IMG/VR virus record: IMGVR_UViG_3300044984_000411
Location: 1 to 64,000 of that record
DNA from: a virus
Strand: one strand, 5' to 3'
DNA: 64,000 nt
Shown here: positions 35,592-43,846 of the stretch, piece after piece
Numbering within the stretch: position 1 is the stretch's first letter
Layout of the letters: every line of letters starts with the position of its first letter
Position numbers and translations under genes: made by a program
Notes under the pieces: model-generated
The model's database searches: none
What the model was told of the DNA's origin: nothing
Seen by the model: the letters and a program-made list of their open reading frames with translations, nothing else

Positions 35592-36278
35592 TTAGAACGA
35601 TTCGCTCACTGCTGTTGTGTTTGGAGACGATGTTTTGTTTCCATCTGCTAGTGTGCGGTCAACGATTCTACCGTACGATGCTGTGTTGTTTGGAAGTAGA
35701 CGGAATGAAACGTCAAACATTGTCGCTTCATCACGCTTTGCCGATACTGTAACGCTATCGATAGAGATAGCACGGTATGCAACATAGATACGCTCAATTG
35801 AGCTACCTACTGCACAGTCACCAGTACCTGGACCAACTGCCACCAAGCCTCGTTCGATTGGACATTCTCCAAGCTCTCCTGCGGAAAGCTGTAGTGTGTC
35901 TTCTCCACCGAGTCTAGTTGTGCCAGACGATACAAAAGCATCGGTTGATGGACGAGCTAGAGCTAGAACTAGGTTTTCTAGTGTAGCCTCTGCAAAGCTG
36001 GTATTCATGTTAACTGTCATACCCTGCTTGTAAAGTTTTGCTACGTCAAGAACCTGGTCTACCGACACCTCACCAAAATCTGGAGCAAATGTTAGCTCTA
36101 GACCGTTGCTGGTGTAACCAACGTTACGGAAGTCCGCATCGTTTGACAGAGTTTCCTTGTAAGAAAGTGCTCCTTGTGCGTTAGGTAGGTCGTCGTAACC
36201 CATTTCGCCACCTTCGAATGCGAAGAGAGCTGCTGCACCAACGATAATGTTAGTGCTTGAACCACGTGTATATGCCAT
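35592..36278 (-). CDS. Major tail tube protein
   Basis: 228 residues, beta-rich, between the connector genes and the chaperones. Segments such as GYTSNGLELTFAPDFGEVSVDQVLDVAKLYKQGMTVNMNTSFAEATLENLVLAL-type alternation (read in pieces) and AISIDSVTVSAKRDEATMFDVSFRLLP fit the tube fold that hexamerises around the tape measure. AGAGGTG precedes the ATG and a terminator follows, as expected for a highly expressed gene. Confidence 0.75.
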   Translation of the reverse strand: MAYTRGSSTNIIVGAAALFAFEGGEMGYDDLPNAQGALSYKETLSNDADFRNVGYTSNGLELTFAPDFGEVSVDQVLDVAKLYKQGMTVNMNTSFAEATLENLVLALARPSTDAFVSSGTTRLGGEDTLQLSAGELGECPIERGLVAVGPGTGDCAVGSSIERIYVAYRAISIDSVTVSAKRDEATMFDVSFRLLPNNTASYGRIVDRTLADGNKTSSPNTTAVSESF

Positions 36279-36351
36279 AATTTTTTCACCTCTTATTCTT
36301 ATGGAATTATGGGGGGTGTTTCCTCAGTATAAGTATACATACCGTTTATGA

Positions 36352-36882
36352 TTAAATTGATTCTTGGTCAACCATATGGTAGTCATACTCAATAATAATC
36401 TTGTTACCGCCATATGTTCTAGCAGTACCAAAGTCAATGATGTCTCGCACTTCTTCAAGCTGATATACCTTAAAATTGTGGAAGTAGAAATTTGGCTCAA
36501 TGGTGATACCCTCTACGTTAATTGAGCCTTTTGCTTTTTGCCATTTATTTATTTCTTCTGCTGTTTCATCTTCACGGTCCATAAGTCTAAGAATCTTTTC
36601 AGTAATCTTGACCATGTTTACAACTGAGTTTTCTGCTGTAGCATAAAAGTAATAAACTGCTTGCTCGCACTTAATGTGTGGAAATGGCTTTCTACGCATA
36701 CGAATAAGCCTATCGTATGTACACATAACCCCACCTTCTGGAAAACTTGATGTTAGGTTGTCGATGGTTGATGGTGTGCTTGGAAAGAATGGCACTGTGT
36801 CAAACCCTAGAGTCTCTAGCTTTTCTTTTAGGTAGTGGTTAACCCATAGCATTGGCGTGTTTAAGATTGATGTTGTTGTCAT
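36352..36882 (-). CDS. Tail terminator protein (putative)
   Basis: 176 residues, the last connector gene before the tube. NTPMLWVNHYLKEKLETLGF and the C-terminal GGNKIIIEYDYHMV match the alpha/beta plan of tail terminators that cap the tube. No sequence motif is diagnostic; called by gene order. ATGA overlap with the preceding gene. Confidence 0.6.
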   Translation of the reverse strand: MTTTSILNTPMLWVNHYLKEKLETLGFDTVPFFPSTPSTIDNLTSSFPEGGVMCTYDRLIRMRRKPFPHIKCEQAVYYFYATAENSVVNMVKITEKILRLMDREDETAEEINKWQKAKGSINVEGITIEPNFYFHNFKVYQLEEVRDIIDFGTARTYGGNKIIIEYDYHMVDQESI

Positions 36883-37541
36883 TTAACTGCTCCTACTATC
36901 CAATTATACCCTGCTTTGATTCCTTCTGCACGACCACTACGTTTTTTAAGGTTTCTGTGGAATTCTGCTGGATTTTCTAGGTTAAAGGCAATTCCAGATG
37001 AACGCAAAAATGCTTGAGTAAAGTATTGGTTAAAAAATATGTCTAGAACTTTATTAAACTGACCTTGTACTTGACCGCCAGGATTGTCTACCTTGATTGG
37101 TCCTGGTCTAAAGTATGTTTCTCCATCAACATCAAATACCAAAACATTCGCAGACTTTGGTTTAATTGTAACAGGAACACCACTTTCCATTACTTCTGCC
37201 TTGTTGTAGAATGGTACTGTAGAGCCTCTGCTGACAGACTGAGACTGTTTGAATGAATATGTAAATGCAACCATGCCACCAGCTACGGTATAGTCAATAT
37301 CGTACAATCTTGCGTCTGGACTTCCTGTTCTGTACCACTCGTAAACGTGGTGAAGTCTTTGTGGGTCAAGTCTGGCATTTGTGTCGATAAATTCTTTTGC
37401 CATTTCAACAGTAACTACGCCTAGCTCTTGTAAAAACTTTGGTTTGCCCTTTTTAGCACCTTCAATAAATCCGTCTGAGTACTTTACAACATTTAGTATG
37501 TCGTTTAAAAAATCTTTGTCGTTAAACTTTACAGCTATCAT
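36879..37541 (-). CDS. Head-tail connector / tail completion protein (HK97 gp10-like position)
   Basis: 220 residues. LGVVTVEMAKEFIDTNARLDPQRLHHVYEWYRTGSPDARLYDIDY has the helix followed by beta strands seen in tail-completion (minor tail Z-like) proteins. The C end is basic (FHRNLKKRSGRAEGIKAGYN). Overlaps its neighbours by 4 nt on each side. Confidence 0.6.
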   Translation of the reverse strand: MIAVKFNDKDFLNDILNVVKYSDGFIEGAKKGKPKFLQELGVVTVEMAKEFIDTNARLDPQRLHHVYEWYRTGSPDARLYDIDYTVAGGMVAFTYSFKQSQSVSRGSTVPFYNKAEVMESGVPVTIKPKSANVLVFDVDGETYFRPGPIKVDNPGGQVQGQFNKVLDIFFNQYFTQAFLRSSGIAFNLENPAEFHRNLKKRSGRAEGIKAGYNWIVGAVK

Positions 37542-37987
37542 AGGTCTACCGCCTGGTTCTCTGAACGCTTTAAAATTAGTTTATAAAATTCTATGTTTCC
37601 AAATGGACCAAGGAATGGGTCAAATGTAGCTACTTCAAAAAGTGTTGACTGTCCTGCACGAGTTCCAGATGTTTCTAGATAAATAAGATTACCATTCTTA
37701 TCTGTAATATTTGTAACAAGGATATTAGTTAGACCGTTTCTTTGATTCTCACTAGAAAAACGAATATCACTTTTGACTCTACCTATAAGTGCTGAGTCTT
37801 GCAAAAGCTTTATTTCTGGTCTAATCTCTTCTTTGTTTGCTGTTCCTGCTGTGTTTAGTTGACAGGCAATTGTTTTGTCTAGTACCCAGTTTTTCTTAAC
37901 GTCTCCATAAGCACCCTGCTCAACAATTGGATAGTAGATGTCTGCAAGCATTGGAAAAACAAAGTCTGTAGTTTCGCATATGACCAC
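37538..37987 (-). CDS. Head closure / stopper protein (putative)
   Basis: 149 residues, beta-rich. FPMLADIYYPIVEQGAYGDVKKNWVLDKTIACQL resembles the small barrels that close the portal channel after packaging. Called by position between adaptor and tail completion genes. Confidence 0.6.
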   Translation of the reverse strand: MVICETTDFVFPMLADIYYPIVEQGAYGDVKKNWVLDKTIACQLNTAGTANKEEIRPEIKLLQDSALIGRVKSDIRFSSENQRNGLTNILVTNITDKNGNLIYLETSGTRAGQSTLFEVATFDPFLGPFGNIEFYKLILKRSENQAVDL

Positions 37988-37988
37988 G

Positions 37989-38912
37989 TTACAGCACTCC
38001 TGGGCGTGTCACTGGCTTCTTGTATTTTTCTAGAATTTTATCTACTAGAATATTTCCAGTTCCCTCAAACACTGCTTTATCAAATTGAATTCTAAACTGG
38101 TCTGTATTATATGAACCAACATAACGTTTGTAGTAGTCTAGTTTTCCACAGCTAATATCGTCAATGAGCAATTCGGTTGCTTTCTTTATGTCTGCTGGAA
38201 CATTTAGGTATCCAACTTCAGCAATAATTTTGTAGTCATATTCTCTTGGGAAACCAGTATATCCATAAATTAGTTCGGTATAGTCTGAGCTAGATGCTGG
38301 TAGCAATACTGGTGCTGACTCACTTCTATTTAGTTCTCCTGTATATGTTTGTGTAATTGCAGAACCATCTACCGTAAGCTCAAATGTTCTTGTTGTCATA
38401 AGAACGTTATTCTCATAAACAGAAATAATATTCTTTACGTTATCCCATACTGGAATAAAGTCGCTACCGTTTCCAATTGCAAGAATAGCTTTTTTGCTAT
38501 AGTAAAATCCATCTACAACAATTGAGTCAATGATTGCTCTGGCTAGTTGTTCGTTAGCTGCGTAAGTTGCAATGTCTGTAGCAGTGGTAGCCTTGGTGTT
38601 TGGGTCTACATAAGGTCTACGGACCTCATAAAAGTCTTCGTAGATTAGGTTGGCTGCTGCAGGTGTTGCACTAGTATTATAGACTTGAATTTTGTAATCA
38701 GCGTCGTACTTGAGTGGTACTGAGATGGTTAGTTTTGATGCAGAAGTAGTGGTAGCCTGTACAGCATCCATAACAAGAGTAGAGTCTGAAAGGTCTGTAA
38801 CGTTTACTCTTACTACTGTACTAACATATCCATCAACAACAATTGAAAACTCAAACTTTTGGGTTCCAAGTTGAAATGGTGTTGTTGTTGTGTCTACTCT
38901 AAGAATCTCCAC
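37989..38912 (-). CDS. Head-tail adaptor protein with an N-terminal beta domain
   Basis: 307 residues. Residues about 1-100 are beta-rich (RVDTTTTPFQLGTQKFEFSIVVDG), like an Ig-type or decoration domain. The rest (ATYAANEQLARAIIDSIVVDGFYYSKKAI...PADIKKATELLIDDISCGKLDYYKRYV) is the helical adaptor type that docks on the portal. Longer than usual gp6-type adaptors because of the N domain. Confidence 0.6.
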   Translation of the reverse strand: MEILRVDTTTTPFQLGTQKFEFSIVVDGYVSTVVRVNVTDLSDSTLVMDAVQATTTSASKLTISVPLKYDADYKIQVYNTSATPAAANLIYEDFYEVRRPYVDPNTKATTATDIATYAANEQLARAIIDSIVVDGFYYSKKAILAIGNGSDFIPVWDNVKNIISVYENNVLMTTRTFELTVDGSAITQTYTGELNRSESAPVLLPASSSDYTELIYGYTGFPREYDYKIIAEVGYLNVPADIKKATELLIDDISCGKLDYYKRYVGSYNTDQFRIQFDKAVFEGTGNILVDKILEKYKKPVTRPGVL

Positions 38913-39322
38913 TAATTATCAAACGCCTCTTTAATTTCTGCTGGTGTTGCTAGTCTAGTGTGAACTCTTGTCAACCACTTCTCTGCTTGCACTGGTGTCA
39001 GGAAGTTGTAGCCACGCTTTACTTCTCCAACGCCTTCCCACATAACATTTCTAGTTGAGTATACTGCAACTGTTTCTTTTTTCTTTGGCTCTGCCACAAT
39101 CTTTGGCTTGTCTTGTCTTTCTGCTCCTGGCGAACCAATAGCTCCGTTAACTACCATAACTGATGGGGCTGGTTTGCCACGCTTCTTTGCTGGTGTTGTA
39201 ATTACACCATTTTCGTTTGTTTCAATTCCTGCCTTTGTACCCGACGAGGTTACTTCTAGGCTTACTTGTACATCATCTACAACAATATCGGTTGTAGTTT
39301 CATTTAGTGTTTCATCTGACAT
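38912..39322 (-). CDS. Head-region protein of unknown function
   Basis: 136 residues between capsid and adaptor. A low-complexity, Val/Thr/Lys-rich N half (TPAKKRGKPAPSVMVVNG) leads to a small C domain (RNVMWEGVGEVKRGYNFLTPVQAEKWLTRVHTRLATPAEI). No known motif; possibly a head decoration or internal protein. AGGA-type site before the ATG. Confidence 0.55.
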   Translation of the reverse strand: MSDETLNETTTDIVVDDVQVSLEVTSSGTKAGIETNENGVITTPAKKRGKPAPSVMVVNGAIGSPGAERQDKPKIVAEPKKKETVAVYSTRNVMWEGVGEVKRGYNFLTPVQAEKWLTRVHTRLATPAEIKEAFDN

Positions 39323-39357
39323 GATTTCCTCCAGTTTACATTATAGCAGATAATAAA

Positions 39358-39390
39358 GTAGAAAGGGGTAGAAGCCGAAGCTCCTACCCC
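39358..39390 (-). terminator. Intrinsic terminator after the capsid gene, UUCG loop
   Basis: GGGGTAG/CTACCCC stem, A-C mismatch, AGC/GCT, loop CGAA on plus (TTCG on minus), then TTTCTACTTTATT on the minus strand. Confidence 0.75.
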
Positions 39391-39412
39391 CTCCAAGTTG
39401 GGCAACTCAAGA

Positions 39413-40507
39413 TTATAGGCTTGAGTCAACAGAATCGCTGTCAACGTATGCGATAGCGTCCTGCTCTTCCCACTGAATACCGAAACGTACGAATACGGTG
39501 TACTCAATGGTGTCCTTCTTGGCAACGTACTCACGGTTTACAGTGATGTCTCGCTGGAAACCCCAAATGCGGTTGCTTGGGAAGGTTAGGTCTACGAAGC
39601 CTTCTGGGTAGTAAGGTACTTCCATAACAGGAATACCTAGTACACGTGTAGCACGAGCCTGACCGATAACCTGGTCAGTACCTGCAAGGTAAGCGTTACG
39701 GTAGTCTTCAGTCCAGATGTTTCCAGAAAGAGTTCCGTGGTTTCTTACGATGCCCTGGAATGCTGAGGTTCCTGCGTAGAACTTCAGACCATTCTTTAGA
39801 GCACGGTACTTACGAGGTAGACGGTCTACAACTTGCTGTAGAACCTCTGGTGTAAATGCGTTGTTAGCGATAGTAGCAACGTATTCGTGTGCATAGCCAT
39901 CGGTCTTGGTACGGCTTACGAAACCTTCCATAATGTTAAGGAAGTTGTTCACCCCTGTACCAGTACCGTTGATTGCTAGGTCCTCAATGTCATTCGCAAA
40001 TGCGTTTGTCATTAGACGGACTAGGTGGTCTTCAAGAGCCGCACCTTCAACGTTGTCTTCTAGAGCTTCAGCTGATACTTCCCAGTCAAGACGAATCTTC
40101 TTTGTAGTAAGTTCGACCTTTGAGAATGTAGCACCAGCGTTAGTGTATGTTGCATCACCCTGGTTAGCAGCACGGATAACACGCTCACCAACGTTAACTT
40201 TTTCAAGTTCCATTGTATTAGCTCGCATTGTTACACGGCGACCGTCCTTGGCTAGGACTGTACCATCCCAGACATAATCGATAAATCTACGTGCCTGTTC
40301 AGGACGTAGGATACCGCTTGCAGCAGAACCACTAGGGGTTACAGCGTTAGGACCAGTTAGTACACCAAATTCAGCAGTTGGGACGTTTCCGAGAGTTGAA
40401 GCTCCTGGGTTAGTAACGCCACCAATGCCACCTGAAGCGAAAGCACCTTCTGAGTTTGTCTCATTGGCACCAGCTCCTGGATAGTTTTTAATAATTTCTT
40501 CCGACAT
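39413..40507 (-). CDS. Major capsid protein (HK97 fold)
   Basis: 364 residues from ATG at 40507, which has AGGAGGT 7-8 nt upstream; the ORF-longest GTG overlaps that site. SGILRPEQARRFIDYVWDGTVLAKDGRRVTMRANTMELEK-like N arm (in pieces), GATFSKVELTTKKIRLDWEVSAEAL for the E-loop region, and AFANDIEDLAINGTG for the spine helix fit the HK97 capsid plan. A Gly-rich N end may be trimmed by the protease. Strong site plus strong terminator suggest high expression. Confidence 0.9.
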   Translation of the reverse strand: MSEEIIKNYPGAGANETNSEGAFASGGIGGVTNPGASTLGNVPTAEFGVLTGPNAVTPSGSAASGILRPEQARRFIDYVWDGTVLAKDGRRVTMRANTMELEKVNVGERVIRAANQGDATYTNAGATFSKVELTTKKIRLDWEVSAEALEDNVEGAALEDHLVRLMTNAFANDIEDLAINGTGTGVNNFLNIMEGFVSRTKTDGYAHEYVATIANNAFTPEVLQQVVDRLPRKYRALKNGLKFYAGTSAFQGIVRNHGTLSGNIWTEDYRNAYLAGTDQVIGQARATRVLGIPVMEVPYYPEGFVDLTFPSNRIWGFQRDITVNREYVAKKDTIEYTVFVRFGIQWEEQDAIAYVDSDSVDSSL

Positions 40508-40529
40508 AATTGTCACCTCCTAGTGATTT

Positions 40530-41039
40530 TTATTTGAATAAATCGGTTGTTTTGAGGAAACGACCGTCCCATAGGGATTTCTGAACCTGTTCTGGTTCAA
40601 ACTGTACGACATCACCGATGTCGCCAGACTTGCGGAAAGCGGTGTCAGCTTCAACAGCGTCTACTCTCTTTCCAAATTCGTTAAATACATCCTTTGATTC
40701 CTTTACCTCAGTTTTTACGGAATCAATTGATTTGTTGAGTTCATCAACCTGAGCCTGTAGGCTCTTTACGATTGATGCAAGGTCGCTAAAGGCTGATGTT
40801 AGAGTATCCTTGATTTCTGAAACTGCATTAACAACTAGTGTCTTTTCAGTTTCGTCGTCTGCTGGAGATACCTCTTCAGCTTCTTCTGCAGGAGCTTCTT
40901 CTGTTACTTCTTCGACTACTGGAGCCTCTTCTGTAACCTCTTCTGATACTGCTTCTTCAACTACGGCATCTGCCTCTGGAGCAACCTCTACTGTCTCAAC
41001 TGTGGTCTCTTCGACCACTTCATTTGTTGCGTCAGTCAT
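40530..41039 (-). CDS. Nested scaffold protein from an internal start in the protease gene
   Basis: 169 residues in the same frame as the protease, starting MTDATNEVVEETTVE. AAAGGAGG lies 8 nt before the ATG at 41039, as strong as any site in the window, inside a coding region where no such match is needed. Acidic N part, coiled coil, and a small basic C end (SLWDGRFLKTTDLFK) that could bind capsid. Comparable to lambda Nu3 nested in gene C. Confidence 0.7.
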   Translation of the reverse strand: MTDATNEVVEETTVETVEVAPEADAVVEEAVSEEVTEEAPVVEEVTEEAPAEEAEEVSPADDETEKTLVVNAVSEIKDTLTSAFSDLASIVKSLQAQVDELNKSIDSVKTEVKESKDVFNEFGKRVDAVEADTAFRKSGDIGDVVQFEPEQVQKSLWDGRFLKTTDLFK

Positions 41040-41792
41040 AGGACTTTCCTCCTTTGTTATCTTAGAAGTTTTAATGCCTTTAGCACTATCAACTAAGAAC
41101 TTTAGCATTTCTGTTTTTTCGTTATCTGATTTTTCAACGAAACCAATGTTTTGCATAGGTACTCCTGAAGTTGGGCTAACCTCTGTTTCATTTTCAGAAA
41201 GCAGAACTAGTCCAGACTCAGAGTCCCAGAACACATTTTCGATAACAGTGTCCATGCCTTTAACAACATCAACACCATCAACTTTTTCAACAGAAAGAAT
41301 ATTTGCAAATTGGTTGGCTGGGGTGTCTACAAGAGAAAGCTCAACAAGGTCATAGTCTTTAATAATTCTAACCTTGGAGTCCATGCTCTCATCGTAGCCA
41401 TCATCCCACTTGTTCATCTTACCACCAATTGAGAAACCCGAAAGGGTTCCATCCAAAACCTTTTCCCAAGTGTCTTGAGCACCCTTGGATACGTAGGCTG
41501 AAACGTAAATGCCAGAGTACATCTTTTTTGTCTCTGGGTCGAAGAACTTGTCTTCTTTAAAGGAAACCATTTTGCCAACAGCAAGAGGCTGGTGCATTTC
41601 ACGAATGTTTCCACGGAACTTTTGGAAAGCCTGTAGAGAGGCTTCTGGAGTGACAATATCATTTTGCTTATCTAGGTTATCAAGTGTAGCAAAGCCAGAG
41701 ACGATGCGTCTCTCTTTATCTACCTTGTTGAATGGCATCGACAGACGAACGTTGTCGCCATCGGTATTCCAATGAGCCTTTTGAATAGTCAT
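40530..41792 (-). CDS. Prohead protease fused to a scaffold-like domain
   Basis: 420 residues. The N part (about 1-180) is an HK97/herpes-type serine protease: NDIVTPEASLQAF, REMHQPLAVGK (His), TLSGFSIGGK (Ser), YDLVELSLVDTPANQFA. The C part is acidic, Glu/Val-rich and then a coiled coil (IKDTLTSAFSDLASIVKSLQAQVDELNKSI in pieces), typical of scaffolding proteins. An internal ATG at 41039 with a perfect site probably yields the scaffold alone. Confidence 0.88.
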   Translation of the reverse strand: MTIQKAHWNTDGDNVRLSMPFNKVDKERRIVSGFATLDNLDKQNDIVTPEASLQAFQKFRGNIREMHQPLAVGKMVSFKEDKFFDPETKKMYSGIYVSAYVSKGAQDTWEKVLDGTLSGFSIGGKMNKWDDGYDESMDSKVRIIKDYDLVELSLVDTPANQFANILSVEKVDGVDVVKGMDTVIENVFWDSESGLVLLSENETEVSPTSGVPMQNIGFVEKSDNEKTEMLKFLVDSAKGIKTSKITKEESPMTDATNEVVEETTVETVEVAPEADAVVEEAVSEEVTEEAPVVEEVTEEAPAEEAEEVSPADDETEKTLVVNAVSEIKDTLTSAFSDLASIVKSLQAQVDELNKSIDSVKTEVKESKDVFNEFGKRVDAVEADTAFRKSGDIGDVVQFEPEQVQKSLWDGRFLKTTDLFK

Positions 41793-41801
41793 ATTACCTT
41801 A

Positions 41802-41807
41802 ATTATA
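41802..41807 (-). promoter_or_regulatory. -10 box before the protease gene
   Basis: Minus-strand TATAAT 9 nt before the ATG at 41792, with AAGG in between as a short ribosome site. No good -35. Confidence 0.45.
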
Positions 41808-41821
41808 TACCCTTTTTATAA

Positions 41822-41848
41822 GTATTGTTACTATATTGTAACATACTT
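41822..41848. repeat. Inverted repeat AGTAT-GTTAC...GTAAC-ATACT
   Basis: Two 5-bp arms on each side of TATATT between portal stop and protease promoter. It could be an operator, or a weak terminator after the portal. The GTTAC/GTAAC arms match the iteron word of the right arm. Confidence 0.4.
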
Positions 41849-41849
41849 T

Positions 41850-43448
41850 TTATTGTACTGCTCTACCCTCACCCTGGGCGTTTCGTCCAGTGGTGGTTGC
41901 AGTGCTGTCAGACGCATTGTTTGCTCGCTCTGCGTCACGCTGTCTGTTGCCAGCGAGGTTAGCACGAGCATCTGTAGCCTGTCTAGATGTCATTTGAAAA
42001 GGCTCATCTGCATCTGGTCTTTGTGGTAGACCAAGAATTTCACGAGCTTCGTTTGGAACCATAATCTGGGTCTTCACGTAACGCTCAAGAATCTGAGACT
42101 GTGCAATTTCATCTGTAAGAGTCAGCTCGTTAAACTTGAGTTCAAGAATGTCTGTCTTTTCTTTTACAAGTCTGTTAATAAGCTTTTCAATGTTACGTTG
42201 TGCTGGTCTTGCTACCTGCTCCTTAAACGTACGGTCTTGTGCTAGGGCAGCTGCAATAGATGCTGCATCACCGCCACCAATCTTGGAGAGTGGAACTTGG
42301 TGAGCAACTAAGATATCGTCACGGTTACGGACTCTGTATTCATTAAATGATGCCTCCTGTACGCCATTTTCAATCGGTTCCATTTTAAACTCAACCTTAT
42401 TAGTGTCTGAGTCTCCTGGAAGTGGGATGTAAAGAGTTCTGTGCGACTGCCCCTTTAGGCTAGTCTGCAAGAACCTAAACATCTTGTCTTCTGCATCTGA
42501 CGATAGCTTTGCACCTTTTAGCGTTACAACATAGCGTGGCACAGCCTTGTTGCCAAAGTAGTCGATGTTATATTGCGATGCTAGCTGGTCTCCCTGCAAT
42601 GCTGTAATTGCTGAGATAATGTCTGGCACACCATAGTAAGTGTTTAGTGGTGAGTATTCTTTAAAGTGAATAATCTCGTTTGGTCTCTGGTCAGAGGTGA
42701 TTGGATTTGGATTCTTTGCACCAAAGTTGCGGAAGTAAACAACCTTTTCTCCAATAATCTGAACGTATCCATCCTTTAGTCTGCGTACACGCATTGTGGT
42801 TGTAGGGATGTGACCAACATAACCAATCTCTCCAGTAACAGTTCTACCAATTTCCATGTAGCCATTACCAGTTGCCTGAAGGTCTGTGTAAATTTTCATC
42901 ATTGTGTGTGTAAACGAGTCTTCGTCGTTCATACTTTCTAGCCAGTCTTTTAGCTCTACCTTGGCACGTTCTACTCTGCTACGTGCTCTTTTAACTGCTG
43001 CCTGGTCTTCCATACCTTCTAGACGCATTGCAGTTCTATCTGTAACGTGGAAGTCATAGCCAAGACCAACAATGTTTTCTACCTTAGCATCGATGGCAGC
43101 GTGGTTAGCAAATGAGGTGTCATAGTAATTGGCAAGTTCATATAGATTCCATGGTGGAGTAATTACATCAAACAGACCATAACCATTCTTAAACACCTTG
43201 CCAGGATTTAGCTCTTTTGACTTTGCCCCACCAATACCTGCACTAACAGCCATAGCACTGTCAAGATATGCCTCGCTGTTTACATCTGCCTTAGATAGCT
43301 GACGTGTAGAACGTCTCTTAAAGTTTAGGTCAAGACCGTTTAGACCTTTTAGGTCGTCCCACGATTTTACAAATGGGTCTTGCTTTTTAAACAGGTCTTC
43401 TTCTGCATCAAATTCTGGCAGAGAAGCACCAATAATATATTCTTCCAT
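41850..43448 (-). CDS. Portal protein
   Basis: 532 residues. FDVITPPWNLYELANYYDTSFANHAAIDAKVENIVGLGYDF-type text (read in pieces), EIIHFKEYSP, ISAITALQGDQLASQYNIDYFGN and VPLSKIGGGDAAS are standard portal signatures of the PBSX/SPP1-like group. Forms the dodecameric DNA gate. Disordered Arg/Asn/Thr tail. ATG overlaps the stop of the preceding gene (TAATG). Confidence 0.9.
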   Translation of the reverse strand: MEEYIIGASLPEFDAEEDLFKKQDPFVKSWDDLKGLNGLDLNFKRRSTRQLSKADVNSEAYLDSAMAVSAGIGGAKSKELNPGKVFKNGYGLFDVITPPWNLYELANYYDTSFANHAAIDAKVENIVGLGYDFHVTDRTAMRLEGMEDQAAVKRARSRVERAKVELKDWLESMNDEDSFTHTMMKIYTDLQATGNGYMEIGRTVTGEIGYVGHIPTTTMRVRRLKDGYVQIIGEKVVYFRNFGAKNPNPITSDQRPNEIIHFKEYSPLNTYYGVPDIISAITALQGDQLASQYNIDYFGNKAVPRYVVTLKGAKLSSDAEDKMFRFLQTSLKGQSHRTLYIPLPGDSDTNKVEFKMEPIENGVQEASFNEYRVRNRDDILVAHQVPLSKIGGGDAASIAAALAQDRTFKEQVARPAQRNIEKLINRLVKEKTDILELKFNELTLTDEIAQSQILERYVKTQIMVPNEAREILGLPQRPDADEPFQMTSRQATDARANLAGNRQRDAERANNASDSTATTTGRNAQGEGRAVQ

Positions 43449-43828
43449 TACTCTTCATCTCCATAAAGTGCGATTGTCTGCTTGGCAGCGTGAACAGCAC
43501 CCAGGTCGTTAAGGTTAGGAATAAGACCTTGCTTCATTCTGTCAATTTGCTCGCTGTGTTCCTCGTCTGTGATTCTTCCAAGACCAGGGTAAAAAATTGG
43601 GTGACCGTTAGGTTCTCCGTAATATGTTGCAGCATCTTTAAGTTTTGCAATCTGAGATTCGTCATTTTTCTTCGATGGAATATTTAAAATGTTGCCGTCG
43701 TCGTCAGTAAATGGCTTTCCATTTTCACGAATCCAAACATAAAGTCCCCAATCGTAATGCTTTTCAATTACTTGAATACGAGCTTTGCTCAGGGCTTGCT
43801 CAACTGGGTCTAGTTTTTCTTGTTTCAT
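43448..43828 (-). CDS. Small protein before the portal, unknown function; leaderless
   Basis: 126 residues from ATG at 43828. Acidic with HYDWGLYVWIRENGKPFTDDDGNILNIPSKK and a C-terminal helix (GAVHAAKQTIALYGDEE). No family recognised. TGGTATACT lies 7 nt upstream of the ATG and there is no Shine-Dalgarno, so it starts a leaderless mRNA that also carries the portal. Confidence 0.6.
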   Translation of the reverse strand: MKQEKLDPVEQALSKARIQVIEKHYDWGLYVWIRENGKPFTDDDGNILNIPSKKNDESQIAKLKDAATYYGEPNGHPIFYPGLGRITDEEHSEQIDRMKQGLIPNLNDLGAVHAAKQTIALYGDEE

Positions 43829-43835
43829 AACCACT

Positions 43836-43844
43836 AGTATACCA
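43836..43844 (-). promoter_or_regulatory. Extended -10 promoter, leaderless start at 43828
   Basis: Minus-strand TGG-TATACT followed by seven bases then ATG. Same word as at 35527-35535. Confidence 0.6.
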
Positions 43845-43846
43845 CA

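Noticed and set aside
42154-42176. AATGTCTG within the portal gene as another boxed promoter
   Set aside because: Inside coding sequence, no TANNNT 10 bp downstream, wrong strand for neighbouring genes.
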